Below are positions 24,619 to 32,712 of a stretch of DNA of 46,749 bases, piece by piece. The notes beneath the pieces were generated by a model. It worked only from the letters and a program-made list of their open reading frames with translations, was not told the DNA's origin and did not search any database. A program made the position numbers and the translations under genes. The DNA comes from Bacteroidales bacterium. Its GTDB lineage: Bacteria > Bacteroidota > Bacteroidia > Bacteroidales > Marinilabiliaceae. The stretch is taken from NCBI GenBank assembly GCA_024401395.1, contig JAKSLD010000023.1:1-46749 (forward strand), read 5' to 3'. Position 1 is the first letter of the stretch. Every line of letters starts with the position of its first letter.

Positions 24619-25524
24619 TTACTCTGCCTTTGCCGCTTGTGAAGGCTTCTCTGATGTAGCATCAGCTGGAACTGGTGCAGGTTTTGGCTTCGGAGGCGCT
24701 GGGAAGGTCGCCTGAATAGCATGCGTCGGACACTCATTCAGACACAAGCCGCATGCCTTACACTTAGCTGGGTCAATGTACGCAACATTGTTCTCTACTG
24801 TTATCGCAGCAAACTTACATACCTTGGCACACTTGCCACACCCTATACATGCTGTCTTGCAGGCCTTCATCGCAACTGGTCCCTTGTCTTTGTTGACACA
24901 GTTTACCCACACTCTGCGGTTCTTGCCTTGAACTAGACGTCCCTTAGGACGAAGCTCAATAACATTCTTAGGACAGGCCTTTGCACAGGCACCGCACGCT
25001 ACACACTTCTCTTCGTCTACAATAACACCCTTGTCTGGGTCTATTTGTATAGCATCAAACTTACATGCCTTCACACAGTCTCCATGTCCTAGACAACTGA
25101 AAGCACAACCAGTCTCTGCCGAGAAATGGGTAGCCGCAATAGCACAGGATTGCGCACCATCATACTCCGCAATCTTTATACGGGTATTGCATGACGCACT
25201 ACAACGAGCAACCGCAACTTTAGGTTCTGCTGAACCTGCCTCTTTCCCTAATATCGCCGCAATCTTAGCCATTACTGGAGCTCCTCCTACAGGGCAACCA
25301 ATATTTGAAAGATCATCAGCCTTGGCAAGTGCCTCTGCCAAGCCATGACAGCCTGGGAAACCGCAACCGCCACAATTGGCACCAGGCAACTCTGCCTCTA
25401 CCTCAGCAATCTTTGGATCCTCATAGACCTTAAACTTCTGAGATACAAAGTACAGAATTACTGCCAATGCACAACCAAGTACAGCAAGAACTGCAATAGT
25501 TATAAGTACAGAATTCAAATCCAT
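24619..25524 (-). CDS. rnfB: Rnf complex ferredoxin-type subunit B
   Basis: 301 aa. One N-terminal membrane helix (7-28), the [4Fe-4S] domain CGGCGFPGC (51-59), then several ferredoxin clusters (CVKACKFDAI, CVACGACAKACP, CIGCGKCAKVC, CKACGLCLNECP). It is the entry point for electrons from reduced ferredoxin. The end is a Pro/Ala/Lys-rich linker. It lies 8 nt after the RseC-family gene and begins the rnfBCDGEA order that is usual in this phylum. Confidence 0.96.
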   Translation of the reverse strand: MDLNSVLITIAVLAVLGCALAVILYFVSQKFKVYEDPKIAEVEAELPGANCGGCGFPGCHGLAEALAKADDLSNIGCPVGGAPVMAKIAAILGKEAGSAEPKVAVARCSASCNTRIKIAEYDGAQSCAIAATHFSAETGCAFSCLGHGDCVKACKFDAIQIDPDKGVIVDEEKCVACGACAKACPKNVIELRPKGRLVQGKNRRVWVNCVNKDKGPVAMKACKTACIGCGKCAKVCKFAAITVENNVAYIDPAKCKACGLCLNECPTHAIQATFPAPPKPKPAPVPADATSEKPSQAAKAE

Positions 25525-25532
25525 TATTGTTA

Positions 25533-25955
25533 TTATTTTGTTATTTTAAATACGATACTACGACCCATTCTGTTACGCAAAATGTAAAGTACCAGGAAAT
25601 ATGGCACTAACACGCCTAACGACGCCAGCCCCGCAACATTGTCTGGGATTGAACACGCTTTCGAGATAATAAGTACAGCCAAAATGAGAACAAGTGGCAC
25701 AACGTACGCCAGCACTACAGCTATCAGCCCCCAACTCTTACTTCCATATACATTGACTGTCTGTCCAACCTCAACCTGGTTCTCTGACTCAAGAACTACA
25801 TCTATAATGCGCCTTGATTCATCCGACGCACTGCATAGCATTTTTGCATGACACGCACTACAGGCTGAGCGCACTAGTATCTCTACCTGTGCACTTTTTC
25901 CAGACACGCTACGGACTATCGCTTGATGCTCAATTATCTCTTTATTCGCGCTCAT
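25533..25955 (-). CDS. RseC/MucC-family membrane protein leading the rnf operon
   Basis: 140 aa from the ATG at 25955 (MSANKEIIEHQAIV). Pattern of the RseC/MucC (SoxR-reducing system) family: an N-terminal beta domain with cysteines (CSACHAKMLC), VGQTVNVYG, then two membrane helices (~80-125). In Bacteroidetes it commonly precedes rnfB and may help mature or regulate the complex; the precise role is unproven. The upstream in-frame codon at 25979 lies before the promoter and is rejected as the start. Confidence 0.88.
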   Translation of the reverse strand: MSANKEIIEHQAIVRSVSGKSAQVEILVRSACSACHAKMLCSASDESRRIIDVVLESENQVEVGQTVNVYGSKSWGLIAVVLAYVVPLVLILAVLIISKACSIPDNVAGLASLGVLVPYFLVLYILRNRMGRSIVFKITK

Positions 25956-25965
25956 AATTCGGTTC

Positions 25966-25973
25966 CAAAAGTA
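25966..25973 (-). promoter_or_regulatory. -7 box of the rnf operon
   Basis: Minus strand TACTTTTG fits TAnnTTTG. It sits only about 11 nt before the ATG, so the 5' leader would be a few bases at most. No TTG at ideal spacing is present. Confidence 0.4.
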
Positions 25974-26250
25974 TAACAACCAAATGAAACAAGGTATAGT
26001 TTTGACAATTTGAAATAGATATAAATAAGGAATGGGACGAATTGTTTACCTCAAATCCCTACAAATCAATACATTAACAACACGTCTACAAATAAAAAGA
26101 CCCCCATTTTTCTTTCAAAACAGGGGTCTTTTGCTATCTAAAAACGCCTAAAACAGGCTCATTTTCACACTTGGAAATAGCGTTTTATGTCTCTTTTTGT
26201 CATTTTGAAGTAGCAAATCAACTGTTAAATGTACGTGCTACTCGTATTTT
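25974..26250. other. Intergenic region between the rnf and rpe operons
   Basis: No gene on either strand. It contains the terminator at 26095-26132 and otherwise A+T-rich sequence with no motif recognised. Confidence 0.5.
26095..26132 (-). terminator. Terminator of the rpe operon
   Basis: AAAAGACCCC (26095-26104) pairs with GGGGTCTTTT (26123-26132). Because the stem ends in A/T runs on both sides it could act in both directions; the only gene ending here is rpe, 120 nt upstream. Confidence 0.8.
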
Positions 26251-26898
26251 TTAGAGGCTCTTTAACCACTCTATTGTGGCTTTTGGATCTTTACTGCCAA
26301 ATACAAAACTACCGGCAACTAGCACATCTATGCCGGCCTCTACTGCCTGTGGTGCTGTATTTGTATCTATGCCGCCGTCTACCTCAATAAGTGTATTGAG
26401 TTTCTGCTCTCTTATCATGTTTTTTAGTCTGCGGGCTTTGTCTAGTGTCTGCGGAATGAATTTCTGTCCGCCAAATCCTGGATTCACCGACATCAGTAAT
26501 ACCATATCGACGTCTGGAAGAATGTCTCGTAACACTTCTACCGGGGTCGCAGGATTCAACGTCACCGCTGGCTTCATGCCGGCTTGACGTATCTCTTGTA
26601 CCGTACGGTGTAAATGCTTGCACGCCTCATAGTGAACATTGAGTATATGCGCATTGAGATCTCTGAACAATCCGATATATCGCTCTGGCTGCTCTATCAT
26701 CAGGTGCACATCGAGAGGTTTCTCACAGTGCTTACCCATAGCCTTGATTACTGGCGTACCAAATGAAATGTTGGGAACGAACATGCCGTCCATAACGTCT
26801 ACGTGAGCATAGTCGGCTTTCGACTCGCTCAACATCTTACAGTCATCAGCCAAATGACCAAAGTCGGCCGATAAAAGTGAAGGGGAAACAAGTGCCAT
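26251..26898 (-). CDS. rpe: Ribulose-phosphate 3-epimerase
   Basis: 215-aa TIM-barrel enzyme of the pentose phosphate pathway interconverting ribulose 5-phosphate and xylulose 5-phosphate. Seen: SPSLLSADFGHLADD, the metal-binding HVDVMDGMFVPNISFG, LDVHLMIEQP, LMSVNPGFGGQKF and EVDGGIDTNTAP with phosphate-binding GSFVFG. Full family length. Second gene of an operon, 21 nt after the Sua5-family gene. Confidence 0.97.
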   Translation of the reverse strand: MALVSPSLLSADFGHLADDCKMLSESKADYAHVDVMDGMFVPNISFGTPVIKAMGKHCEKPLDVHLMIEQPERYIGLFRDLNAHILNVHYEACKHLHRTVQEIRQAGMKPAVTLNPATPVEVLRDILPDVDMVLLMSVNPGFGGQKFIPQTLDKARRLKNMIREQKLNTLIEVDGGIDTNTAPQAVEAGIDVLVAGSFVFGSKDPKATIEWLKSL

Positions 26899-26919
26899 AT
26901 TTGTTGCTTAATGCATTTT

Positions 26920-27540
26920 TTATTCTAATTCTTTTTTGCCCTGACGGATAATCTCGCAGTCTCCTTCTGTACAGTCTACTACAGTGGATCCTTCTACGCC
27001 TCCTATGCCGCCGTCTATTACTATGTCCGCAATATACGACAGATTCTCGTGTATCAAGGATGGGTCTGTCTGATACTCATCCCAAGGTACCTCATCATCG
27101 TCTATCTTTACCGAAGTGGATAATATCGGATTGCCTAACTCTTCTGCTATCGCACGGATAATATTGTTGTCTGGAACTCGTATGCCTACCGTCTTCTTGT
27201 TCGCCCTGAACAGCTTCGGAATACTGCCTCCAGCAGGCAATATAAAGGTAAACGGACCAGGCAGATTGCGCTTCATTACCTTGAAAATCTCATTGGGTAT
27301 GGGCTTTACATAGTCCGAAGCCTGACTGATACTGCTGCATATAATGGACAGATTCGTCTTGCGGAGGTTAACATCTTTAAATTTGATGATTCGCTCCATA
27401 GCTTGCTGATTCGTAATATCACAACCTATGCCGTAGACGGTATCCGTAGGATACACCACTATGCCGCCTTCACGCAAACACTTGACTACTTGCGCTATAC
27501 CCCTCGAGTCTGGGTTCTCTGGATGAATAGATAATAACAT
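26920..27540 (-). CDS. L-threonylcarbamoyladenylate synthase (Sua5/YciO/YrdC family)
   Basis: 206 aa from the ATG at 27540 (MLLSIHPENP); an in-frame TTG two codons earlier is less likely. Family hallmarks: LREGGIVVYPTDTVYGIGCD, KxxN/KRNLPGPFTFILPA, GIRVPDN, and STSVKIDDDEVP. The product makes threonylcarbamoyl-AMP for t6A modification of tRNAs decoding ANN codons. It lacks the extra C-terminal Sua5 domain, so it is the short YrdC/YciO-like type; YciO function cannot be excluded. Leads the operon with rpe. Confidence 0.85.
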   Translation of the reverse strand: MLLSIHPENPDSRGIAQVVKCLREGGIVVYPTDTVYGIGCDITNQQAMERIIKFKDVNLRKTNLSIICSSISQASDYVKPIPNEIFKVMKRNLPGPFTFILPAGGSIPKLFRANKKTVGIRVPDNNIIRAIAEELGNPILSTSVKIDDDEVPWDEYQTDPSLIHENLSYIADIVIDGGIGGVEGSTVVDCTEGDCEIIRQGKKELE

Positions 27541-27562
27541 AACCAATCCTGATTAAGACTCA

Positions 27563-27570
27563 CAAAGTTA
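27563..27570 (-). promoter_or_regulatory. -7 box of the Sua5-family/rpe operon
   Basis: Minus strand TAACTTTG (TAnnTTTG), 22 nt before the ATG at 27540; no well-spaced -33. Confidence 0.5.
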
Positions 27571-27632
27571 CAAAAGCTACTAACAAATGAACTCGGCCAA
27601 AGATTAAAAATCTTAAAAAATTAGCTCAAACG

Positions 27633-27663
27633 TTTGGAAGTATCAAAATAGTGCGTACCTTTG
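27633..27663 (+). promoter_or_regulatory. Promoter of tRNA-Arg
   Basis: TTTG (27633-27636), 19 nt, TACCTTTG (27656-27663): an exact Bacteroidetes consensus, with the tRNA beginning 20 nt later. Confidence 0.85.
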
Positions 27664-27683
27664 CAATGTCAAACGACAAAGAT

Positions 27684-27756
27684 GATACCGTAGCACAATG
27701 GATAATGCCTCTGGTTACGGCCCAGAAGATTGGGAGTTCGACCCTCTCCGGTATCA
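27684..27756 (+). tRNA. tRNA-Arg (anticodon ACG)
   Basis: Acceptor GATACCG pairs with CGGTATC, discriminator A. The D arm is GCA/TGC; anticodon stem TCTGG/CCAGA encloses TTACGGC (anticodon ACG); the T arm is GGGAG TTCGACC CTCTC. CCA is not encoded. Own promoter and terminator make it a single-gene unit. Confidence 0.95.
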
Positions 27757-27761
27757 CTTGC

Positions 27762-27796
27762 AGACCTGATTCGAAAGAGTCAGGTCTTTTTGTTTT
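27762..27796 (+). terminator. Terminator of tRNA-Arg
   Basis: AGACCTGA (27762-27769) pairs with TCAGGTCT (27780-27787), followed by TTTTGTTTT. Confidence 0.9.
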
Positions 27797-27870
27797 CCCA
27801 CAACACTATAAAAGCGACCGCAGTTTCCCACGGCCGCTAAATTTATTCACATAATAAAAACCAGCAATAC

Positions 27871-27939
27871 TCAGAAATACATAATAGCACCTATCAATAA
27901 TAGTAATGCTACTGCCCAAAATGTTACGCTTCTACTCAT
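27871..27939 (-). CDS. Possible 22-aa small membrane peptide
   Basis: ATG at 27939 opens MSRSVTFWAVALLLLIGAIM then YF and a TGA. A charged start followed by one hydrophobic helix is the form of small membrane proteins (CydX-like size), but no family is recognised, the Shine-Dalgarno is weak and no clear promoter precedes it. The surrounding 27797-28094 holds no other gene; it contains the A/T-rich repeat at 27991-28010. Confidence 0.35.
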   Translation of the reverse strand: MSRSVTFWAVALLLLIGAIMYF

Positions 27940-27990
27940 TGTTATGTATTTTGAATATTTGACTTCTATCCAAATACAACATCCGTGCCA

Positions 27991-28010
27991 AAATAAAAAA
28001 TTACGAGCAA
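27991..28010 (-). repeat. A/T-rich intergenic repeat, copy A
   Basis: Plus strand aaataaaaaattacgagcaa. Near-identical sequence occurs at 31685-31706 and, with ATG for AGC, at 36670-36690; a related run lies at 188-205. At 31.7 kb it forms the -33 region of a promoter. Confidence 0.6.
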
Positions 28011-28094
28011 CCTTAATGCTCCCTATACCTAGCGACTACCTCGCAGCTACATCCCAACTACCTCCTCCCTGCTATTTTCAACCTTACACAAAAC

Positions 28095-28137
28095 AACAAT
28101 CCCGACCAAAGATTAACTCTCTTTGATCGGGATTGTT
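28095..28137 (-). terminator. Terminator of the asnS-NUDIX operon
   Basis: AACAATCCCGA (28095-28105) pairs with TCGGGATTGTT (28127-28137); CAAAGA/TCTTTG pair inside. It lies 14 nt beyond the NUDIX stop. Confidence 0.85.
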
Positions 28138-28151
28138 CTTATTTGTATTAT

Positions 28152-28760
28152 CTACAATGCAGCCTTGAATACTTCTTGCAACGATGGATAACTCTCTTTC
28201 ACTAGTCCTCTTAGCTCTCCGACTGCTATCCACTTCGCCGACACTATATTCTCTTCTGTCTGTGGCTTCAGTTCCGGAACCCCAGCAACTGTCATCTCAA
28301 ACCATCTTGTTCTCTTCAGTGCCATCTCTCCTTTCAATGGATATGTATGATACGTATCGCATATCATATTCCCCAATGCTAGGCCCGATAGCCCGGTCTC
28401 TTCATTGACTTCCCTCAAGGCATTCTGCTCAGGTGTCTCTCCTTGTTCTTGCTTCCCCTTTGGCAAATCTATCTTGCCTAGTCGCTCTATCACAAGATAT
28501 TCTCCTTTTTCATTCTCAACAAGACCACCAGCTGCTTGTATATACTTGTAGCACTCTTTTACATGCTCAAGCAGTCGCTCTATATCATGGTAATAGACAC
28601 ACCCGCTCTTCAACTCTTCTTTCGCGTCGAAGCTACGGAGAAACTGTCTCAGCTCGTTCTGATTGGAATACTTGTGGATGGCATCATACCCACCCACAGG
28701 CATACCTTTCTCTATATCTGTCGCCAGAGTCAGCGTCCTGTCACCAAAATATATCTGCAT
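28152..28760 (-). CDS. NUDIX hydrolase
   Basis: 202 aa. The Nudix box is exact: GKQEQGETPEQNALREVNEE followed by TGL (G-x5-E-x7-REVxEExGL), in the middle of the protein, preceded by YIQAAGGLVENEKGEYLVIERLG. The N-terminal ~65 residues form an extra domain. Such enzymes hydrolyse nucleoside diphosphates linked to other groups; the substrate is not predictable. The ATG shares a base with the asnS stop (TAATG), so it is translationally coupled to asnS. Confidence 0.9.
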   Translation of the reverse strand: MQIYFGDRTLTLATDIEKGMPVGGYDAIHKYSNQNELRQFLRSFDAKEELKSGCVYYHDIERLLEHVKECYKYIQAAGGLVENEKGEYLVIERLGKIDLPKGKQEQGETPEQNALREVNEETGLSGLALGNMICDTYHTYPLKGEMALKRTRWFEMTVAGVPELKPQTEENIVSAKWIAVGELRGLVKESYPSLQEVFKAAL

Positions 28761-30154
28761 TAGAATTCTGCGTTACGTGGTGTTCTTGGGAAAGGAATCA
28801 CGTCTCGGATATTGGCCATACCTGTAACGAAGAGCATCAATCTCTCGAAACCAAGACCGAAGCCTGAATGTGGACATGTACCGAACTTACGTGTATCCAA
28901 GTACCACCACATATCTTTCATAGGTATGTTGAGCTCTGTAATACGTGTCATAAGCTTGTCATAGCTCTCCTCACGCTCTGATCCACCGATAATCTCACCA
29001 ATCTTAGGGAACAATACGTCCATTGCACGTACTGTCTTGCCATCCTCATTCTGCTTCATGTAGAATGCCTTGATCTCTTTTGGATAGTCTGTAAGGATTA
29101 CTGGACACTTGAAGTGCTGCTCTACAAGGTAACGCTCGTGCTCTGATGCCAAGTCACAACCCCAGAATACTGGGAACTCAAACTTATGGCCAGCAGCTAC
29201 TGCCTCCTCAAGTATCTTGATGCCTTCTGTATATGGAAGACGGATAAAATCGTGCTGCAAAACGAACTTGAGTCGGTCTACCAACTCGTTGTCTACTTTC
29301 TGACAGAGGAAGTTTACATCATCTGTACATTTCTCTAACGCCCAACGAACGCAGTATTTGATGAAGTCTTCTGCCAAGTCCATATTGTCCTTGATGTCGT
29401 TGAATGCAACTTCTGGCTCTATCATCCAGAACTCTGCCAGGTGTCTTGGTGTATTCGAGTTCTCTGCACGGAACGTAGGACCGAATGTGTAAATAGCGCC
29501 AAGTGCTGTAGCAGCAAGCTCTCCCTCGAGCTGACCCGATACTGTCAATGATGCCTGCTTGCCGAAGAAGTCGTCATCATACTTGATATTGCCGTTCTCA
29601 TCCTTCTCTAGCTTGTAGAGGTTCTTTGTAGTTACCTGGAACATCTGTCCCGCTCCCTCACAGTCTGATGCTGTGATAAGTGGTGTGTGGAAATATACAA
29701 ATCCTCTCTCATGGAAGAATGTATGGATGGCCATCGCCATATTGTGACGAATACGGAATATAGCGCCAAACATATTTGTACGAGGACGCAAATGCGCTAC
29801 CTCACGCAAAAACTCCATAGAGTGTGCCTTCGCCTGAATAGGATAGGTCTCGTCACAAGCTCCTATCAGCTCTAGCTCTGTAGCCTGAAGCTCAAACTTC
29901 TGTCCAGCTGCAGGACTGTCTACCAAAATACCCTTGATAGAAACACATGCGCCAGTCGTGAAGCTCTTCAACAACTCAACTGCCACCTTATTAGGATCAA
30001 CTACAACCTGCAAATTGTTTACACTCGATCCATCGTTAAGCATTATGAAGTGCGCAGCCTTCGATGATCTGTGCAAGCGCACCCAACCTTTAACCAAAAC
30101 TTCTTGGCCTGCTTGAGCCTCACTCAATAGTGCCTTAATTGTAATTCGACGCAT
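28760..30154 (-). CDS. asnS: Asparaginyl-tRNA synthetase
   Basis: 464-aa class IIb synthetase. N-terminal OB-fold anticodon domain ([23 protein letters not shown]); catalytic core with motif 2 [21 protein letters not shown] and motif 3 [15 protein letters not shown]. Length and ending ([13 protein letters not shown]) are typical of AsnRS rather than AspRS. First gene of a two-gene operon. Confidence 0.97.
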   Translation of the reverse strand: MRRITIKALLSEAQAGQEVLVKGWVRLHRSSKAAHFIMLNDGSSVNNLQVVVDPNKVAVELLKSFTTGACVSIKGILVDSPAAGQKFELQATELELIGACDETYPIQAKAHSMEFLREVAHLRPRTNMFGAIFRIRHNMAMAIHTFFHERGFVYFHTPLITASDCEGAGQMFQVTTKNLYKLEKDENGNIKYDDDFFGKQASLTVSGQLEGELAATALGAIYTFGPTFRAENSNTPRHLAEFWMIEPEVAFNDIKDNMDLAEDFIKYCVRWALEKCTDDVNFLCQKVDNELVDRLKFVLQHDFIRLPYTEGIKILEEAVAAGHKFEFPVFWGCDLASEHERYLVEQHFKCPVILTDYPKEIKAFYMKQNEDGKTVRAMDVLFPKIGEIIGGSEREESYDKLMTRITELNIPMKDMWWYLDTRKFGTCPHSGFGLGFERLMLFVTGMANIRDVIPFPRTPRNAEF

Positions 30155-30196
30155 ATATTTGTCTTTTTCTGTTGTTACAGTTTGATATTAACGGTG

Positions 30197-30204
30197 CAAA
30201 AATA
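30197..30204 (-). promoter_or_regulatory. -7 box of asnS
   Basis: Minus strand TATTTTTG (TAnnTTTG), 42 nt before the asnS ATG. Confidence 0.5.
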
Positions 30205-30246
30205 GTAATAAATCATTTACGCTCAACTACTCCGCACCTACACAAA

Positions 30247-30279
30247 TAAAAAAATCCTCATGAATTACTTCACAAGGAT
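30247..30279 (-). terminator. Terminator of tRNA-His
   Basis: On the minus strand ATCCT (30279-30275), with TGAA/TTCA pairing inside, closes with AGGAT (30258-30254) and runs into seven T. Confidence 0.8.
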
Positions 30280-30292
30280 CTAAAACTCTTAG

Positions 30293-30367
30293 GGTGAAAG
30301 GTGGGATTCGAACCCACGACCTCTAGAGCCACAATCTAGCGCTCTAACCAGCTGAGCTACATCCACC
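30293..30367 (-). tRNA. tRNA-His (anticodon GTG)
   Basis: Minus strand begins with the His-specific G-1 opposite C73. Acceptor GTGGATG/CTTTCAC has one T-T mismatch; D arm GCTC/GAGC; anticodon stem CTAGA/TCTAG encloses TTGTGGC; T arm GTGGG TTCGAAT CCCAC. CCA is not encoded. Confidence 0.95.
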
Positions 30368-30407
30368 ATATTTCGGTTTTGCGAGTGCAAAGTAACAGAC
30401 TATTTCG

Positions 30408-30415
30408 TACATTTG
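30408..30415 (+). promoter_or_regulatory. -7 box of the AlkD-like gene
   Basis: TACATTTG (TAnnTTTG). It covers the upstream TTG that could otherwise be a start, supporting initiation at the ATG at 30443. Confidence 0.5.
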
Positions 30416-30442
30416 CAAGAGAAAAATGCAAAAAATATCATC

Positions 30443-31069
30443 ATGTTGCACAAGCATATCAATATCAGCACATTACAACTCGACCTGGAAAGCGAGTTTA
30501 TCGCAAAACTTAAACTGATTACCTCTTATTTCGAATCTCGCATGAATGGTGCAACTGCTCATCAGATGCAGTCTTCTGCTCCTGCCGACCAAAAATATAA
30601 GCTCAACTATGGCATCTCTCTGGGGGATATGAAATATCTCGCTCAGGAAATAAGGGCTGACGAGAATATTTCTCTATCTTCTGCTGATTACGATAATCTC
30701 TGGAATACCGATATTCGCGAGGCTATGCTTCTCGCTCTTATCCTCATCCCAGAAAACCTCATCTCTCCAGAGCGTATCAATGCCTGGATTTCTTCTATCC
30801 ATACTCAGGAAATGGCCGAAATGCTCCCGTTCCTTACCGCATGGAGGACTCCTGATCCCGACTCGCTGCTCTCTTCTATCTCTTCTTCTTTGAAATCAAC
30901 GTCTACTCTCCAGCATATCGCCTATTCTTATACCATAGGCCGTCTTATCCAGCATAACCGTATTTCCCGCAATGACATCTCCGTCTCTGCTCTGTCTACC
31001 TCTCTTTCTGCTCTCCTCCCTCAGTCTTCTCCAAGCATCCTATTCTTGCAGTCTCAACTATCGGAATAA
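30443..31069 (+). CDS. AlkD-like DNA alkylation repair/HEAT-repeat protein
   Basis: 208 aa from the ATG at 30443 (MLHKHINISTLQ). The central part YGISLGDMKYLAQEI, LSSADYDNLWNTDIREAMLLALILIPE and MAEMLPFLTAW follows the helical-repeat pattern of the DNA alkylation repair (AlkD) superfamily, glycosylases that excise bulky alkylated bases by HEAT-like repeats. The Ser/Leu-rich C-terminal third is weakly conserved in appearance, and catalytic residues could not be placed with confidence, so a noncatalytic relative is possible. Stands alone on the plus strand between minus-strand genes. Confidence 0.55.
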   Translation: MLHKHINISTLQLDLESEFIAKLKLITSYFESRMNGATAHQMQSSAPADQKYKLNYGISLGDMKYLAQEIRADENISLSSADYDNLWNTDIREAMLLALILIPENLISPERINAWISSIHTQEMAEMLPFLTAWRTPDPDSLLSSISSSLKSTSTLQHIAYSYTIGRLIQHNRISRNDISVSALSTSLSALLPQSSPSILFLQSQLSE

Positions 31070-31196
31070 AAAGGGCTAACGCCAAACATCTATGAAAAAT
31101 CACATACAAAGTCTATACAGCCGCAATCCATCGCGACTCTAGCCCATCTATCATATCTCGCTCCTCCTACTCTTACTAGACCCACTACTCTCCCAC

Positions 31197-31646
31197 CTAC
31201 CCGCACAGCCTCATCAGCTCTTCTCTATACTCCTCTACGCTGTCAAACTTCACCCAATAAAACATATTCTTCCCCTTCAACAGCTTCTCGTCTTTTTTCC
31301 AAGGCCTGATCTCTACCAGCTCTTCTCCGTGCTCCCTCAGCATCTTGTAATAGAAAGAAACTGCCGCCCTGTATGCGCCGCCTATCTTGTGCTTCCTGGC
31401 CTCTCTCTTCCAGTGCCTTATCCTGTTCCAACTGACCATGTCGCTCTTGGCAAGCTTCTGCGCATCGGCAAACATATCTCTCAATGCCCTCTGCGACTTG
31501 GAGACTTTTACCCTCAAAATACGATAATCTCCCTTGCCACAGCGCTTTATATAGGTACTGTAGCCTGTAATGCGCGACTGTGAGTCGGCTCTCATCATCC
31601 GTCTCGCATACGTCACATATTTGGGTTTTATCGTTACTCTGGCCAT
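31197..31646 (-). CDS. Unknown basic protein of the repeated element
   Basis: 149 aa from the ATG at 31646 (MARVTIKPKYVTYARRM). Very basic in its first two thirds (KVSKSQRALRDMF, NRIRHWKREARKHKIGGAYRAAVSFYY), then a small acidic/aromatic end (FYWVKFDSVEEYREELMRLCG). No known family recognised; nucleic-acid binding is a guess from charge. A longer frame upstream is rejected because it runs through the promoter. A deleted copy at 20.1 kb shows the gene belongs to a repeated family. Confidence 0.65.
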   Translation of the reverse strand: MARVTIKPKYVTYARRMMRADSQSRITGYSTYIKRCGKGDYRILRVKVSKSQRALRDMFADAQKLAKSDMVSWNRIRHWKREARKHKIGGAYRAAVSFYYKMLREHGEELVEIRPWKKDEKLLKGKNMFYWVKFDSVEEYREELMRLCG

Positions 31647-31675
31647 CTTGGTCTGTCTCTCAATTATCGGTCGTG

Positions 31676-31706
31676 CAAATGTACAAAATAAAAAAATTAC
31701 GAGCAA
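31676..31706 (-). promoter_or_regulatory. Promoter of the repeated-element gene
   Basis: Minus strand TTG (31706-31704), 20 nt, TACATTTG (31683-31676). The spacer is the A/T-rich repeat also found at 27991 and 36670. Confidence 0.7.
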
Positions 31707-31790
31707 CAAGGGTGCTGTATATACGCAGCATATACGCAGCATTATACCTGCAAGGGAGCTCCCTAGTCCTAAATAATGCCCATTTTATGA

Positions 31791-32029
31791 AATTCCGTAC
31801 AAATCCGTATTAATCCGTATGAGACTCAAAAAAAAACGCAGGCCCTCGGAATCACTTCCAAAAGCCTGCAACAAACTACTATTAACTATTATCCCTTATG
31901 TCTTTGAACATAATGATCATAAAGAACTATACTGCAAAGTAACATACTATATTCTTCCCCTCTTTACGTAAATTTACGCAAAATCACTCTTTTGCCTGTT
32001 TTTTTCTCTCTTGCTCTCTTCCTTTACCT
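31791..32029. other. Intergenic stretch, no gene seen
   Basis: Contains three near-repeats of ccgtattaat/ccgtac (31796-31822) and the terminator at 31828-31869; the rest to 32029 is A+T-rich without recognised features. Confidence 0.45.
31828..31869 (-). terminator. Terminator of the dgt-ispF-smr-DUF554 operon
   Basis: GCAGGC (31838-31843) pairs with GCCTGC (31864-31869), with GGAA/TTCC inside; on the minus strand nine T follow (A-run 31828-31836). It lies about 160 nt after the DUF554 stop. Confidence 0.8.
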
Positions 32030-32704
32030 TTACCCGACTATCAGATACCAGATCACTGGGCCTAATAATCCTGGTAGCAAATTCAGTGTCTTGCAGTCTT
32101 TCAGCTTGAGCAACGATAAGCCTGTACAGACTATCAACACTCCTCCCACAGTGGATAGCTCGTTCACTAACCCTTCTGAGAAGAATTCTGCCGAGAGGAA
32201 CTTGGCTGTCAAATATATTCCTCCTTGCCAACATAATAGTATCGGCGCCGCCCATATTATCACAATCCCAAATGTCGACGCTAACATTGCCGATGAGAAT
32301 AAATCTAATGTCGCATTGGTAAACAGAAATGTATTGTCTCCTTCTACCGCACTTAACACTGGACCGACTATAGATAGTGTCCCTATACAGAAGAGCAGAC
32401 AGGCTGTCGTCAACCCTTGCGCAGCATTACTGCCTCCTTTTTTCTCTAACGCTCGCTTCACTCTCCCGTCTATAGCTAACGCCGTGCCGACTAGCCCTCC
32501 TATGGCTAACGACATAATGAATAGTACGGGATACTCGCTCTTCCCCATATGGCTGACTGCCGCATTGCATCCTAATACAATGCTTGCTAATCCTAATGCA
32601 TTGAACAGTACCTCGGTGTACTTGTCTCCTAATGCCTTCTTGGCAATGGTTCCGACCGTCGAACCGACTATTATACACCCAACATTTACTATCGTACCTA
32701 GCAT
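32030..32704 (-). CDS. DUF554 membrane protein
   Basis: 224 aa with about seven membrane helices. MLGTIVNVGCIIVGSTVGTIAKK, FCIGTLSIVGPVLSAVEGD and the ending GLLGPVIWYLIVG match the DUF554 (YdfK/YqgA) family, which is of unknown function, possibly transport. Last gene of a four-gene operon, 8 nt after the Smr-domain gene. Confidence 0.88.
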   Translation of the reverse strand: MLGTIVNVGCIIVGSTVGTIAKKALGDKYTEVLFNALGLASIVLGCNAAVSHMGKSEYPVLFIMSLAIGGLVGTALAIDGRVKRALEKKGGSNAAQGLTTACLLFCIGTLSIVGPVLSAVEGDNTFLFTNATLDLFSSAMLASTFGIVIIWAAPILLCWQGGIYLTAKFLSAEFFSEGLVNELSTVGGVLIVCTGLSLLKLKDCKTLNLLPGLLGPVIWYLIVG

Positions 32705-32712
32705 ATCCCACC

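Larger units (their letters stand above)
31161..31790 (-). repeat. Repeated element carrying a small gene (intact copy)
   Basis: A 630-bp region with a second, deleted copy at 20061-20242. Shared are the pyrimidine-rich 3' flank, the coding part and the 5' flank with gcagcatatacgcagcatta. No transposase or clear terminal inverted repeats are visible. Confidence 0.65.

Noticed and set aside
30293-30443. tRNA-His as an integration site
   Set aside because: No duplicated tRNA 3' end and no integrase found near it; the adjacent AlkD-like gene looks ordinary.
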